Assembly: GCA_900143615.1 (NCBI GenBank)
Contig: FREU01000001.1
Span: 1,054,319 to 1,118,318, forward strand
From: Rhodobacteraceae bacterium Alg231-30
GTDB lineage: Bacteria > Pseudomonadota > Alphaproteobacteria > Rhodobacterales > Rhodobacteraceae
Direction of reading: 5' to 3'
DNA: 64,000 nucleotides
Under the pieces are notes generated by a model. It was not told the origin of the DNA. It made no database searches and saw only the letters and a list, made by a program, of their open reading frames with translations. The number at the start of each line of letters is the position of its first letter. Position 1 is the first letter of the stretch. Shown here in pieces: positions 51,423 through 61,102 of the stretch. Both the position numbers and the translations under genes were made by a program.

Positions 51423-52436
51423 ATGTCCGCAGAATTTTCCACGCTGGCGCAGTTTCGCGCAGTGCTTGAGGCGGCCCCTCAGGTCGATGAGACCGCCAAG
51501 TCGGGCGCTGAGGATCGCAACGTGCAATTGACCAAACCTGCGGGCTCCCTAGGGCAGCTTGAAGATCTTTCTGTGTGGTATGCAAGCTGGCGCGGCACGC
51601 CACGTCCAGAAATCACTTCGCCACAAGTGATTGTTTTTGCAGGAAACCACGGGATCGCCGCGCAGGGTGTGTCGGCTTTTCCGGCGGAAGTGACTGTTCA
51701 GATGTTTGCCAATTTTCAACATGATGGGGCAGCAATCAATCAGTTGAGCCGCGCTGCCGGTGCGAAACTTGATGCGATCGCGTTGTCGTTGGACACGCCC
51801 ACTGCAGATTTCACCAAAGCTGCGGCCATGAGCGAAGCCGAGGTTGTGGACGCGCTATCAGTTGGCTGGAATGCGGTAGATGAAGGTTCGGACGTATTGG
51901 TTGTTGGCGAAATGGGCATCGGGAACACGACCAGCGCGGCCGCCATTGCCAATGCTCTCTTTGGGGGCGAGGCCGAAGACTGGGTTGGGCGCGGGACCGG
52001 TGTGAGCGATGAAGGATTGGTGATCAAGGCCCGCGTGGTGCGTGAAGGCATCGCCTTGCATGGTGCGGCTGAGGGCGGCCTTGAGGTCTTGCGTTGTCTT
52101 GGGGGGCGTGAGCTAGCCGCCATGGCGGGCGCGATTGCGCGCGCGCGCAACTTGCGTATTCCGGTGATTATGGATGGGTTCATTTGCACAGCGGCGGCCG
52201 CAACACTTGAGAAAGAAGTCGCAGGCGCGCTGGACCACGTTGTTGCAGGGCATGTGAGTGCCGAAGGCGCACATTCGGCGGTTTTGCAGCAGTTGGGCAA
52301 AACGCCTATTCTAAGCCTTGGGATGCGTTTGGGCGAAGGCTCTGGTGCCGCTGTCGCGATCAACATTCTGAAGTCGGCTGTGGCTTGCCATTCTGGCATG
52401 GCGACATTTGCAGAGGCTGGTGTGACCGGCGCTTGA
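51423..52436 (+). CDS. cobT: Nicotinate-nucleotide-dimethylbenzimidazole phosphoribosyltransferase
   Basis: 337 residues, cytosolic. Makes alpha-ribazole phosphate from dimethylbenzimidazole and nicotinate mononucleotide for the lower ligand of B12 (CobU in Rhodobacter usage). Landmarks: [40 protein letters not shown], the catalytic-loop region [20 protein letters not shown], and [20 protein letters not shown] with the catalytic Glu. AGGAGC lies 5 nt before ATG 51423. Its divergent partner encodes the enzyme that uses the product. Confidence 0.94.
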   Translation: MSAEFSTLAQFRAVLEAAPQVDETAKSGAEDRNVQLTKPAGSLGQLEDLSVWYASWRGTPRPEITSPQVIVFAGNHGIAAQGVSAFPAEVTVQMFANFQHDGAAINQLSRAAGAKLDAIALSLDTPTADFTKAAAMSEAEVVDALSVGWNAVDEGSDVLVVGEMGIGNTTSAAAIANALFGGEAEDWVGRGTGVSDEGLVIKARVVREGIALHGAAEGGLEVLRCLGGRELAAMAGAIARARNLRIPVIMDGFICTAAAATLEKEVAGALDHVVAGHVSAEGAHSAVLQQLGKTPILSLGMRLGEGSGAAVAINILKSAVACHSGMATFAEAGVTGA

Positions 52437-52461
52437 CCTAAAAACTCAGGACTCACCGATC

Positions 52462-52487
52462 AAACAGGCCTGAGGTTCAGGCCTGTT
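52462..52487. terminator. Bidirectional terminator between cobT and the antiporter gene
   Basis: AAACAGGCCTGA (52462-52473) and TCAGGCCTGTTT (52477-52488) form a 12-bp stem with a 3-base loop. T runs lie on both strands. The stem includes the antiporter stop codon (52477-52479), so that gene's end and terminator overlap. Confidence 0.8.
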
Positions 52488-54360
52488 TATTCTTGTCTTC
52501 TTCCGCTTGTGCCAAAAGCTCGGCCTCGAGCTCGCTTTCCAGCTCGATAGCGCGTTCGATGTAAGGCTGGTTTTGCGATGTCGGCACGCCTTCGCGCCAA
52601 ATTTTAGCCAATTCTCGCACGGCATAGCGGTCGTGCTTGTAGAAAATCTGCTCGGCGCGGGCAGCCTCGTATTCGTTCATTCCCATGTTTTCTAGCACAT
52701 AGCGTCCCGCGCGCAGCGAGCTGTCAAACATCTCGCGCACAATATCGTCCGCACCGGCCTGATACAGGCGATAGACCTCGGCGCGGTCATGGGCACGCAC
52801 GATGATGTGCAAATCCGGTCTTTCGTGGCGGGCATAGGTTGCCAATTTGACTGCCGCTTCCCGATCGTCCAGAGCAATGACCAGAACATGCGCCTCGCTG
52901 AGCCCCGCAGCATGTAGAATTTCTGGCCGCGTTGGATTGCCAAAGAAGCCTTTGACGCCAAATTTGCGCATGTTCTCAATGGTACGGATGTCGTGATCCA
53001 GAACCACGGTCTGATACCCCGCCGACCGCACGAGCCGATTGACGATCTGACCAAAGCGGCCGATGCCGGCGATGATCACTGGGCCTTTTAGGTCCACTTT
53101 GTCAGCCTCCTGATCCTTCACAGCGTCGCCACGATCGCCAAAGCGTTTGGAGAGGAAGTCGTAAAAGATAAACAGCAAGGGTGTGATCAGCATCGTCAGA
53201 GCAACCACGAGCAACAGCTTTTCACTGACGGCCCCAGGCAGAACGTTTTGCTGTTGGGAAAACGAAATCAGCACAAAGCCAAATTCGCCCGCTTGCGCCA
53301 ATCCAAGGGTGAACAGCCACAAATCGCGATCGCGCAGGCCAAATGCACGTCCCAAGATGTAAAGGATTGTTGCCTTAAGAGCGATGACCCCAATCGCCAA
53401 CCCCATGATCACTCCGGGTGAGTTGGCAAGAATTTCAAAATCGATCTGGGCGCCCACTGTGATGAAGAACAGGCCCAGCAACAGACCCTTAAAGGGTTCA
53501 ATGTCACTTTCCAACTGGTGGCGAAATTCCGAGTTGGCCAGCAACACACCGGCCATAAAGGTTCCAAGCGCGGGGGAGAGCCCGACAAGTTCCATCAAAA
53601 AGGCAATGCCGACCACGATCAGCAACGCGAGGGCGGTAAAAAGTTCGGGCAGGCGCGCGGCATGCACAAAGCGGAACGCTGGACGCATCAGGAACATGCC
53701 AGCCAAAACGATCATCCCGACCGCGGCCAAAGTCACCAGGGTGACGCCCCATCCTGGCAGACCTTCGACCAGCGACAAGCCGTGGCCTGCATGTGCGTCT
53801 GCGCCTTTGGCAATCGACCCATCCGGCGAGATTTCGTGAATGATCGGCAAAGCAAACAACGGCAGGATCGCCAACATCGGAATGACGGCAATATCTTGGG
53901 ACAATAGTACAGAGAAGGTCGAGCGCCCGCCGCCGGTTTGCATCAAGCCCTTTTCAGACAGGGTTTGCAGAACAATCGCTGTCGAGCTGAGCGCGAATAT
54001 CATCCCGATTGCGATCGAAGTGCTTGGCGCAAATCCAAACAGCATCGCACCCATGGCCACCGCTGCAGTGGTCAGGGTAATTTGCAGCCCACCCAATCCA
54101 ATGAGCTTGTCACGCATCGCCCAAAGCGCGCGCGGGTCCAGTTCCAGACCAATGAGAAACAGCATCATAACGACGCCGAATTCGGCATAGTGCAGCAATT
54201 CGCCCGTGGCATGGCTGCCCACCAGCCCGAACACAGGGCCGATCAGGATGCCAGCGGCAAGATAGCCCAGCACCGAGCCAAGCCCGAGACGGGCGGCGAT
54301 AGGCACTGCGATGACGGCGGTCATCAAATAAATCGTGGCTTGGTAAAGTACGCTGTCCAT
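52477..54360 (-). CDS. Monovalent cation:proton antiporter, CPA2 (KefB/KefC-type) with RCK domain
   Basis: 627 residues. About 12 TMs (residues 5-405) of the CPA2 exchanger fold (AGILIGPVFGLVGSHATGEL; FMAGVLLANSEFRHQLESDI), then a cytosolic RCK/TrkA-N domain (about 425-545) opening with the Rossmann signature VIIAGIGRFGQIVNRLVRSA and an acidic strand end VVLDHD. A charged helical tail follows (ELAKIWREGV; EAELLAQAEEDKNKQA). KefB/C proteins export K+ under electrophile stress, gated by glutathione. This one lacks an obvious KefF/G partner gene nearby, so glutathione control is uncertain. Starts 24 bp after the Lrp-type gene's stop on the same strand. Confidence 0.9.
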   Translation of the reverse strand: MDSVLYQATIYLMTAVIAVPIAARLGLGSVLGYLAAGILIGPVFGLVGSHATGELLHYAEFGVVMMLFLIGLELDPRALWAMRDKLIGLGGLQITLTTAAVAMGAMLFGFAPSTSIAIGMIFALSSTAIVLQTLSEKGLMQTGGGRSTFSVLLSQDIAVIPMLAILPLFALPIIHEISPDGSIAKGADAHAGHGLSLVEGLPGWGVTLVTLAAVGMIVLAGMFLMRPAFRFVHAARLPELFTALALLIVVGIAFLMELVGLSPALGTFMAGVLLANSEFRHQLESDIEPFKGLLLGLFFITVGAQIDFEILANSPGVIMGLAIGVIALKATILYILGRAFGLRDRDLWLFTLGLAQAGEFGFVLISFSQQQNVLPGAVSEKLLLVVALTMLITPLLFIFYDFLSKRFGDRGDAVKDQEADKVDLKGPVIIAGIGRFGQIVNRLVRSAGYQTVVLDHDIRTIENMRKFGVKGFFGNPTRPEILHAAGLSEAHVLVIALDDREAAVKLATYARHERPDLHIIVRAHDRAEVYRLYQAGADDIVREMFDSSLRAGRYVLENMGMNEYEAARAEQIFYKHDRYAVRELAKIWREGVPTSQNQPYIERAIELESELEAELLAQAEEDKNKQA

Positions 54361-54383
54361 TTAAGTCTTTCCGCGTCTTAAGT

Positions 54384-54839
54384 TCAGGTCGGCAGAGGGG
54401 CGTCGCGCTTGAGTTGATCCATTACAATCTGGCTTTGCACGCGGCTGACCGCCGGATGGGGCAACAAGGTTTCGTGAATCAATCGGTTGAGGGCGCTCAG
54501 GTCTTCGCAATATGTCCTCAGCAGATAGTCAGCTTCTCCGGTCAATGTCCATGCGCTGACCACTTCTGGGAGCGTTTCAATCAGTGTTGCAAAGCCTTTT
54601 GCCTGCGCGGGACCGTGGGTGCCGAGCTGCACTTGCACAAAAGCCTGCACACTTAACCCAAGCTTTTTAGGATCAAGTCGCGCAATATATGCTTCGATGA
54701 AGCCCTCAGCCTCCAAGCGTTGGCGTCTGCGACCTGCCTGACTGGGCGACAGGTTGAGAACATCGGAGAGTTCTTGTGCCGTCAGCTGGGCATTTTTCTG
54801 TAAAGCAGCGAGCAGGCGGATGTCTGTGGCGTCTAGCAT
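54384..54839 (-). CDS. Lrp/AsnC-family transcription regulator
   Basis: 151 residues, cytosolic. N-terminal helix-turn-helix (LDATDIRLLAALQKNAQLTA; LSDVLNLSPSQAGRRRQRLE, about 1-50) and a C-terminal RAM ligand-binding/oligomerisation domain (about 65-145, LSVQAFVQVQLGTHGPAQAK; WTLTGEADYLLRTYCEDL). The family senses amino acids. Divergent from hppD (150 bp between starts), so it most likely controls tyrosine breakdown, responding to tyrosine or phenylalanine. Co-oriented with the antiporter gene downstream (23 bp). Confidence 0.92.
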   Translation of the reverse strand: MLDATDIRLLAALQKNAQLTAQELSDVLNLSPSQAGRRRQRLEAEGFIEAYIARLDPKKLGLSVQAFVQVQLGTHGPAQAKGFATLIETLPEVVSAWTLTGEADYLLRTYCEDLSALNRLIHETLLPHPAVSRVQSQIVMDQLKRDAPLPT

Positions 54840-54989
54840 TGCGGAGTTTTCGCATGAATGGTTTGAATTAGTCTAATTATACGCGAAGTTTGTGAGTTTG
54901 GCACGACAAGTTGCGCACAATACGCGCGGAAAAGCGCCTATCCTGCATGTCACGAGCAAAAAGCGAACAGATTCACAAGGAGACGCGCA

Positions 54990-56087
54990 ATGGGACCTTT
55001 CCCGCATGATGCCCCACGGGCCGAGATTTCGGATTTCAATCCGGCTGGAACTGATGGGTTTGAGTTTGTCGAATTTGCGCATCCTGAACCAGAACAGCTG
55101 CGCGAGTTGTTCGCGCGGATGGGCTATGCGCATGTGGCCAACCACAAAACCAAGGCGGTTGAGCTGTGGCAGCAGGGGGATGTGACATATATCCTCAACA
55201 ACGAGCCAAATAGTTTTGCGGCCCGCTTTGTTGAGGAACATGGTCCTTGTGCACCATCGATGGGCTGGCGCGTTGTGGATGCGCAGAAAGCTTATGAGCA
55301 CGCTGTGGCACAAGGGGCGGAGCCTTATGATGCGGCTGACAAAACGCTGGAGTGGCCTGCGATCAAAGGCATTGGTGGTTCGCTGATTTATTTCACCGAT
55401 CAGTATTTCGATACCTCGCCTTACAACGAAGAATTTGACTGGACGACCACCTCCAAGCCCGAAGGAGACGGGTTCTTCTATCTCGATCACCTGACCCACA
55501 ACGTGTTCAAAGGCAACATGGACAAGTGGTTCAAGTTCTATGGAGATTTGTTCAATTTCCGCGAAATCCGGTTTTTTGACATCGAAGGCAAATTCACTGG
55601 CCTGCTATCGCGTGCACTGACCTCTCCCTGTGGCAAAATCCGCATTCCGATCAACGAAGACCGCGGTGAAACCGGTCAGATCGTGGCCTATCTGAAGAAA
55701 TACAAAGGTGAGGGCATTCAACATATCGCCGTTGGTTCTGACGATATCTATGCGTCCACCGATGCGATTGCCGAAAAGGGCATCAAATTTATGCCCGGCC
55801 CCAACGAGGCCTATTATGATCTCTCTTATGAACGTGTGAAAGATCACGATGAGCCCAAAGACAAGATGATGAAACACGGCATCCTGATCGACGGCGAAGG
55901 TGTTCTAAACGGCGGCGAGACCAAAATCTTGTTGCAGATTTTCTCAAAAACCGTGATTGGCCCGATCTTTTTCGAATTCATTCAGCGCAAAGGTGATGAC
56001 GGCTTTGGCGAGGGCAACTTCAAAGCTCTGTTTGAATCAATTGAGCGTGAGCAGATTGAAAGCGGCGAACTCACAGCCGCTGAATAG
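54990..56087 (+). CDS. hppD: 4-hydroxyphenylpyruvate dioxygenase
   Basis: 365 residues, cytosolic, non-haem iron enzyme that turns 4-hydroxyphenylpyruvate into homogentisate in tyrosine catabolism. Two vicinal-oxygen-chelate domains. The iron ligands sit in the second: His in DHLTHNVFKGNMDKW (about 168), His in GIQHIAVGSDDIYAS (about 247) and Glu in GPIFFEFIQRKGDDGFGEGN (about 326), the last motif being diagnostic for HPPD. AAGGAG precedes ATG 54990. No homogentisate dioxygenase follows. The gene is monocistronic with a terminator at 56111-56143. Confidence 0.95.
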   Translation: MGPFPHDAPRAEISDFNPAGTDGFEFVEFAHPEPEQLRELFARMGYAHVANHKTKAVELWQQGDVTYILNNEPNSFAARFVEEHGPCAPSMGWRVVDAQKAYEHAVAQGAEPYDAADKTLEWPAIKGIGGSLIYFTDQYFDTSPYNEEFDWTTTSKPEGDGFFYLDHLTHNVFKGNMDKWFKFYGDLFNFREIRFFDIEGKFTGLLSRALTSPCGKIRIPINEDRGETGQIVAYLKKYKGEGIQHIAVGSDDIYASTDAIAEKGIKFMPGPNEAYYDLSYERVKDHDEPKDKMMKHGILIDGEGVLNGGETKILLQIFSKTVIGPIFFEFIQRKGDDGFGEGNFKALFESIEREQIESGELTAAE

Positions 56088-56110
56088 GCCGGTCCAACCG
56101 GTGGAGGGAG

Positions 56111-56143
56111 CGTCGCGCAAACTAGCTTTGCGCGACGTTTTTT
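56111..56143 (+). terminator. Rho-independent terminator of hppD
   Basis: CGTCGCGCAAA (56111-56121), loop CTAGC, TTTGCGCGACG (56127-56137), then TTTTTT (56138-56143). A perfect 11-bp stem. Confidence 0.93.
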
Positions 56144-56166
56144 ATGGGGCTTTCTGAGACTGGCGA

Positions 56167-58677
56167 TCAGCCCTTAGGCATTTTTAGAACGATGCTGCGC
56201 CCTGACTTGGTATAGTGCAACTCGCCTTCGCTAATCGCTGAAACTTTGCCGCCGTCGATGCGGTCTCCGACCTGAACCTTCTTGTAGCGTCCCGTCGTCA
56301 GACGCACCAAAGCGCGGCGGTTGCTGGCGGTGCCATAGACACCAATCAGATTGACCTTGCGCAGGTTAATCGCGTTTTTGATGGTGGCTTGGCGCGCCAC
56401 TGAAGCCGTTGTCGGAATTTCAGGTGTAATTGTCGCGGCGGCAGGCGTCGCAACCACCACTTCGGCTGGTTTGGCACGTTGCGCCAGCTGCGCCATATTG
56501 CTTGGTCGTTGGCGCGGACGAACCGACGTGGTGACCGCGAATTCGGTTGACGCGATGTCGACATCAGCGGCGTCTTTTGCGCTTTCGGGGCGTGGCTGGG
56601 GTCGCTTCCTACCCAGCTCATCAAATGTTAGCCCGCCAAGGGCGGCACGCTGGCTGTTGGCAATCAAATCATCCGGACGTGGTTTGGGGCGGGCCAGCGC
56701 AATTCGCGCTTCGGCGGCTTCGCTGCGCGCAGCAGGATCCACAATAATCCGCTTGGGATAGGCGGCCGGAACAGCACTCGGTCGGCCTGCAAAGACCAAT
56801 ATGCCCGAGGGGTTGAGCGTCCCGTTTGCAGAGGCAACCACCAGCCCGCGCGCGTCGAGTTCAAATACGGTGCCTTCAGGAACCGGATTAAGCTGCGCGC
56901 GCGCCTCGGTATCAGACAGAAGGTCATCTTCCTCCGGCAGCGCGACGGCATCAAACATTTCAAGTTTTTCGTCGATTGCGGCGAGGTAAATGTCGTTGCT
57001 GTTGCCGACGCTTAGATCGTTTGGCTGCTGCGGTGCGCGCTGCCAGATCCCGCTGGCAGCGTAACGTGCTTCGGCTTCAAACTGATTGAGAACGCTGGGG
57101 CGCAGGCTGTCGAGCTCTGCTTCAATTTCTGCACTGTCTACAAAATCCGTATCGGGTTCATAGGCATCTGGCTTGATTGCATCGGGCATCACCGCAGAGG
57201 GGTGTTCGGCCACAACATAGGCTGCTGGCTGCACCAGAGAATTGGCATAAGGCGACCATCCCGCTTTATAGGCCGCCGCTGTGATCGGCGCGGATGTTTG
57301 AACAGCCGGAGAAACCATCGGTGTCGTTGTCACAGGCGTTTGGGGTGTGTCGGGCAGGGCCGCTACGTCCAACTCAGGCTCTGCAGGTTCGGAGGCAACG
57401 GGTTCAAGAACGATGACATCGGCGTCATCATCAAACCCGAACAGCCCTGCGACGCCATCTTCAGTAAAGATTGACGCCCAGATTGCCACTGCCGCCAGAA
57501 ACAAAATCAAAAGGGTTGTTAGTACAACGCCCAAATAACGGGGTTTGCCCCGCACTTCGCGCTCGCGTGAACCAAACAAAGTCATCCGGCGCTTTTCGGT
57601 TTCGTCGCGTTTTGCGCGTTTGCGCTTGGATTTCTTTGGCGGTTTGATTGGCTCGTTTGTCCCGATGACATCCGGTTGTGTCGTCTTGGGCGCATTGACG
57701 GTTGGCTGGCGGCGACTTTGAACACCGCTGTCAGCGCTGCCCTGTGGATCCCTTGGCAAGGGTTTGGAAATCGGTCCGGCGTCTTGCTTAAGCCCAGCGA
57801 CGACTTTGGCAGGATCAAAGCGCAGCGGTGCTTCATGACGGCTTTGCGCTTGGCGCTCGTTGGGGGGGGTATCCTCGACGTCTTTGTGCCGTGTCACACC
57901 AGAGAGCGCGCGCGGCGCGCTGTCGGAGGGGGCGCTGCGTTGCGCGCGGATGGATGAAAAAGAGACGGTTTCGTCAACGTCTACAGCTTCATCTCTTGCC
58001 GACTTGGTCTCATGGTCGGGCGCGGGCCGCTCTGACTTTGGCTCAGGTGTCTCAATCGGTGTTTCCACGGCCTCGGGCGGATCTTCTTTAACAGCGTCCG
58101 GCGCCGTCTCAGCTTCTGAGACCGGCACTGGTGCTGTGCCAAGGACTGTCAATGGCATGGTGCCAAGCATGACTGTCTCATCGGGCACTAGGTCAGCGGC
58201 TACCTCGGTGGGCCCAAAATCGGGAACACCCAAAAACTCTTCTTCTGACAGCGCGGCGGTGAATCTGGCTGGATGGAAGGCATGCTCAACAGAAAAGGCT
58301 TCCGCTTCGCTCAATGTGTCCCGTGCGACCGCTGCCACCAGCGTTTTGTCCCCAACGGAGCAGAGATCAAACGCAAGCTGGTCGAGTGTGTAAGGTGTTT
58401 CTGCTTCCAAAGACGCTGTGACAAACGCGTCGATCTCAGCCTGTGAGAGGCCTTTGGTCTCAAGCGTGAGGCATTTTATCTGATCGCGCGGCAGCACCAA
58501 AAGGGTGCGAAAGCCTTCTCCGCTGTGCGCGCGTGCCTGTTCACGCAAGGCGGCAAGGTCATTTTCCAGCGTTTCGCTGTCCAGCCCCACCTCTCCGAGT
58601 TGATGCCAACCATCAGGCACGCGAAGGAGAAGGCTGATGCCTTCAAACGATAAGGTAAGTGCAAGATCTGCTGTCAT
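56167..58677 (-). CDS. Single-pass protein with GspL/PilM-like N-terminus and PilP/GspC-like C-terminus
   Basis: 836 residues. N-terminal cytosolic domain (about 1-150) resembles the actin-like part of GspL/PilM (RTLLVLPRDQIKCLTLETKG; DAFVTASLEAETPYTLDQLA). A long low-complexity stretch rich in Pro, Glu and Ala and ending in a basic patch (PPKKSKRKRAKRDETEKRRM) precedes one TM (about 378-400, VVLTTLLILFLAAVAIWASI). The periplasmic side (about 400-836) is mostly disordered and closes with a PilP/GspC homology-region-like domain (about 770-836, NLIGVYGTASNRRALVRLTT; VGDRIDGGKVSAISEGEL). Such proteins are often labelled translation initiation factor IF-2, which the sequence does not support. No other secretion or pilus gene is nearby. 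Confidence 0.72.
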   Translation of the reverse strand: MTADLALTLSFEGISLLLRVPDGWHQLGEVGLDSETLENDLAALREQARAHSGEGFRTLLVLPRDQIKCLTLETKGLSQAEIDAFVTASLEAETPYTLDQLAFDLCSVGDKTLVAAVARDTLSEAEAFSVEHAFHPARFTAALSEEEFLGVPDFGPTEVAADLVPDETVMLGTMPLTVLGTAPVPVSEAETAPDAVKEDPPEAVETPIETPEPKSERPAPDHETKSARDEAVDVDETVSFSSIRAQRSAPSDSAPRALSGVTRHKDVEDTPPNERQAQSRHEAPLRFDPAKVVAGLKQDAGPISKPLPRDPQGSADSGVQSRRQPTVNAPKTTQPDVIGTNEPIKPPKKSKRKRAKRDETEKRRMTLFGSREREVRGKPRYLGVVLTTLLILFLAAVAIWASIFTEDGVAGLFGFDDDADVIVLEPVASEPAEPELDVAALPDTPQTPVTTTPMVSPAVQTSAPITAAAYKAGWSPYANSLVQPAAYVVAEHPSAVMPDAIKPDAYEPDTDFVDSAEIEAELDSLRPSVLNQFEAEARYAASGIWQRAPQQPNDLSVGNSNDIYLAAIDEKLEMFDAVALPEEDDLLSDTEARAQLNPVPEGTVFELDARGLVVASANGTLNPSGILVFAGRPSAVPAAYPKRIIVDPAARSEAAEARIALARPKPRPDDLIANSQRAALGGLTFDELGRKRPQPRPESAKDAADVDIASTEFAVTTSVRPRQRPSNMAQLAQRAKPAEVVVATPAAATITPEIPTTASVARQATIKNAINLRKVNLIGVYGTASNRRALVRLTTGRYKKVQVGDRIDGGKVSAISEGELHYTKSGRSIVLKMPKG

Positions 58678-58843
58678 AAATCTGCCCTAGCACGCGACTT
58701 TGTTTGAGAGGAAACCTCTCGTCATTGCAGTTGGATTTATAGCAACTTATCGCCGAAGGGGAAGAAAAAGGCGCAAACTATGTAAAGCTAATCCAATGCA
58801 CACTACATCAAGTGGTATCTTTGGCGCGTAAGAGGAGAGCGAT

Positions 58844-59551
58844 ATGCGTATTGGGGCAATTCTGGCGGCGGTTTTGGGGCTGTCGATGGCTGCAGGCACT
58901 GTTTGGGCTGAGGCTGGCGATAAACGCACCATCACGATCAACGGAATGGGGGTCGTCGAAAAGGCACCTGATCAGGCCGTCATCACCATTGGAGCCCGCC
59001 ATCAGGCCGAGATGGCCGAAGACGCGATGGCTCAGGTCAATCAAGTTATGGCGCGGATTCTGGACCGTCTGGATGCTTCAGGAGTTGCGCCCAGCGAGAT
59101 TCAAACAGGGTCTTTGTCGCTGCGCCCCATCTATCAGCAGGACCGTGAAAGTCGCGAAAACATATTGGTGGGGTATGCGGCCGAAAACATCCTGAACGTA
59201 GAGGTCACGACGATGCAGAGTGTTGGTGACATCCTTGGCGATTTGGTGGAAGTCGGAGCCAATGACATTCGAGGCATCCGCTTTGAGTTGGACGCGCCAC
59301 GCGCTGCTCAGGATGAAGCGCGTGCTTTAGCGGTAGAAGACGCCCGTGCCCGTGCAGAGGTTCTCGCGACCGCAGCAGGGGTAGAGCTGGGGCAAGTCTT
59401 GCAAATCTCTGAACATGGCGGCGGACGCCCCGAAATGATGCGCATGTCAGCCGCGCCTGCGATGGCAGATCAAGTGGCAATCATGCCGGGTGAGCTATCT
59501 ATTACCAGCAATGTGACCATCGTTTGGGAAATTGCCGAGGCTGAGCAATAA
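58844..59551 (+). CDS. Secreted SIMPL-domain (DUF541) protein
   Basis: 235 residues. Signal peptide MRIGAILAAVLGLSMAAGTV, cleavage near VWAEA. The rest is a SIMPL domain: KRTITINGMGVVEKAPDQAV, LRPIYQQDRESRENILVGYA, GIRFELDAPRAAQDEARALA and the family C-terminal strand SITSNVTIVWEI. Periplasmic. SIMPL proteins such as E. coli YggE are linked to oxidative-stress tolerance, without known chemistry. AGAGGAGAGC lies 6 nt before ATG 58844. Monocistronic, convergent with metY. Confidence 0.9.
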   Translation: MRIGAILAAVLGLSMAAGTVWAEAGDKRTITINGMGVVEKAPDQAVITIGARHQAEMAEDAMAQVNQVMARILDRLDASGVAPSEIQTGSLSLRPIYQQDRESRENILVGYAAENILNVEVTTMQSVGDILGDLVEVGANDIRGIRFELDAPRAAQDEARALAVEDARARAEVLATAAGVELGQVLQISEHGGGRPEMMRMSAAPAMADQVAIMPGELSITSNVTIVWEIAEAEQ

Positions 59552-59561
59552 GCCAAAGAAA

Positions 59562-59592
59562 AAGCCGCGCCCAAAGTGATCGGGCGCGGCTT
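59562..59592. terminator. Bidirectional terminator between SIMPL gene and metY
   Basis: AAGCCGCGCCC (59562-59572) and GGGCGCGGCTT (59582-59592) form a perfect 11-bp stem. A T-rich stretch follows on each strand (AGTTTTTG to the right, TTTTTCTTTGG on the minus strand). Confidence 0.88.
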
Positions 59593-59611
59593 CTAGTTTT
59601 TGTGAAACGAT

Positions 59612-60904
59612 TTAGGCGTGCGCGCGTTTGAGCGCTTGATCCAGATCGCTGATCAGATCGTCGCTGTTTTCAATGCCGATCGAAATCCGCACAACGTTTG
59701 GACCTGCACCCGCCGCTTCTTGTTGCTCTGGGGTGAGCTGTCGGTGCGTGGTTGAGGCCGAGTGGATCACCAGACTGCGCGCATCGCCAAGGTTGGCGAC
59801 GTGGCTGAAGATCTCGAGGCTATCGACGAATTTGACGCAAGCATCATAGCCTCCCTTGAGCGCTACGGTGAACAACCCACCCGCGCCTTTGGGACAAACC
59901 CGCTCAACTCGGTCGTGATAGGGCGACGACGGCAGACCCGCATAGGTCACATAATCCACCAGATCATGGCCTTCCAACCAGCCCGCCACTGTCTTGGCGT
60001 TCTCTACATGGCGCTCCATGCGCAGGCTCAGGGTTTCGATGCCCATCAGAGTATAATGTGCTGCCTGTGGGTTCATGGTCATGCCCAGATCACGCAGACC
60101 AATGGCAATGCCGTGGAATGTAAAGGCCAGAGGACCAAAGGTCTCGTGGAACTTCAATCCGTGATAGGCTGGCTCAGGTGCGCTCATCGATGGGAATTTG
60201 TCATTGGCGGACCAGTCAAACTTGCCCGAATCCACAACGCAGCCGCCAGTGACAGTGCCGTTGCCGGTCAGGTATTTGGTGGTAGAGTGCACAACCAATG
60301 TGGCGCCAAGGCTGATCGGGTTACACAGGTACGGCGTGGCTGACGTGTTGTCCACGATCAGCGGAATGCCTGCGTTGTCAGCAATTCCTGCCAGCGCTTC
60401 GATGTCGCTGATATAGCCGCCGGGATTGGCGATGGATTCACAGAAAATCGCGCGGGTGTTTTCATCGACTGCTGCGGCAACCGCGTCCAGATCATCGGTG
60501 TCGACAAAAGTCGCTGACCAACCAAAACGTTTGATGGTCTGGCTGAACTGGGTGATCGTGCCGCCATACAGACGGGTCGAGGCCACCACATTGCAACCTG
60601 GTCCCATCAACGGGAACAGCGCCATAATCTGGGCTGCGTGACCGGACGAGCAGCACACTGCGCCAACACCACCTTCGAGCGTCGCAATGCGTTCTTGCAG
60701 AACCGCCACTGTCGGGTTGGTCAGGCGCGAATAGATGTAGCCCACTTCCTGAAGGTTAAAGAGCGCTGCCGCGTGTTCCGCGTCACGAAACACATAAGCG
60801 GTGCTTTGGTAGATCGGGGTCTGGCGTGCGCCAGTTGCCGGATCAGGCCGTGCGCCTGCGTGGATTTGCAACGTATCAAAGCCGTAGGTGGGGCCATCAG
60901 TCAT
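59612..60904 (-). CDS. metY: O-acetylhomoserine aminocarboxypropyltransferase (sulfhydrylase)
   Basis: 430 residues, cytosolic, PLP-dependent Cys/Met metabolism family; makes homocysteine from O-acetylhomoserine and sulfide. Visible: [20 protein letters not shown], the PLP-phosphate region [20 protein letters not shown], the Schiff-base Lys in [17 protein letters not shown] (about 210), and the long insert ([20 protein letters not shown]) that separates MetY from MetB/MetC. Length agrees with MetY. GGAGGACACC precedes ATG 60902-60904. Confidence 0.93.
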   Translation of the reverse strand: MTDGPTYGFDTLQIHAGARPDPATGARQTPIYQSTAYVFRDAEHAAALFNLQEVGYIYSRLTNPTVAVLQERIATLEGGVGAVCCSSGHAAQIMALFPLMGPGCNVVASTRLYGGTITQFSQTIKRFGWSATFVDTDDLDAVAAAVDENTRAIFCESIANPGGYISDIEALAGIADNAGIPLIVDNTSATPYLCNPISLGATLVVHSTTKYLTGNGTVTGGCVVDSGKFDWSANDKFPSMSAPEPAYHGLKFHETFGPLAFTFHGIAIGLRDLGMTMNPQAAHYTLMGIETLSLRMERHVENAKTVAGWLEGHDLVDYVTYAGLPSSPYHDRVERVCPKGAGGLFTVALKGGYDACVKFVDSLEIFSHVANLGDARSLVIHSASTTHRQLTPEQQEAAGAGPNVVRISIGIENSDDLISDLDQALKRAHA

Positions 60905-61102
60905 AAGGTGTCCTCCTTCAGAAGTTTGGCGACAGTGTTAGGGGTTGCGCGCCGACTGCGCAATGGTTTCGGCGCGATCGGCGTAGCTCTGCTGTTTGCC
61001 ACCATTCATTGCGCGCGGAACAAGGCTTGTCCCGTCGGTGTCGACTTGTGTCTGCTGATTGAGACAGGCAAAGTCGCGGCGGACTTAATTGGAGACACTT
61101 GG

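Noticed and set aside
60638..61102. Longer murD frame overlapping metY
   Set aside because: The first 155 codons are antisense to metY and do not belong to the MurD family; a ribosome site precedes ATG 61103.
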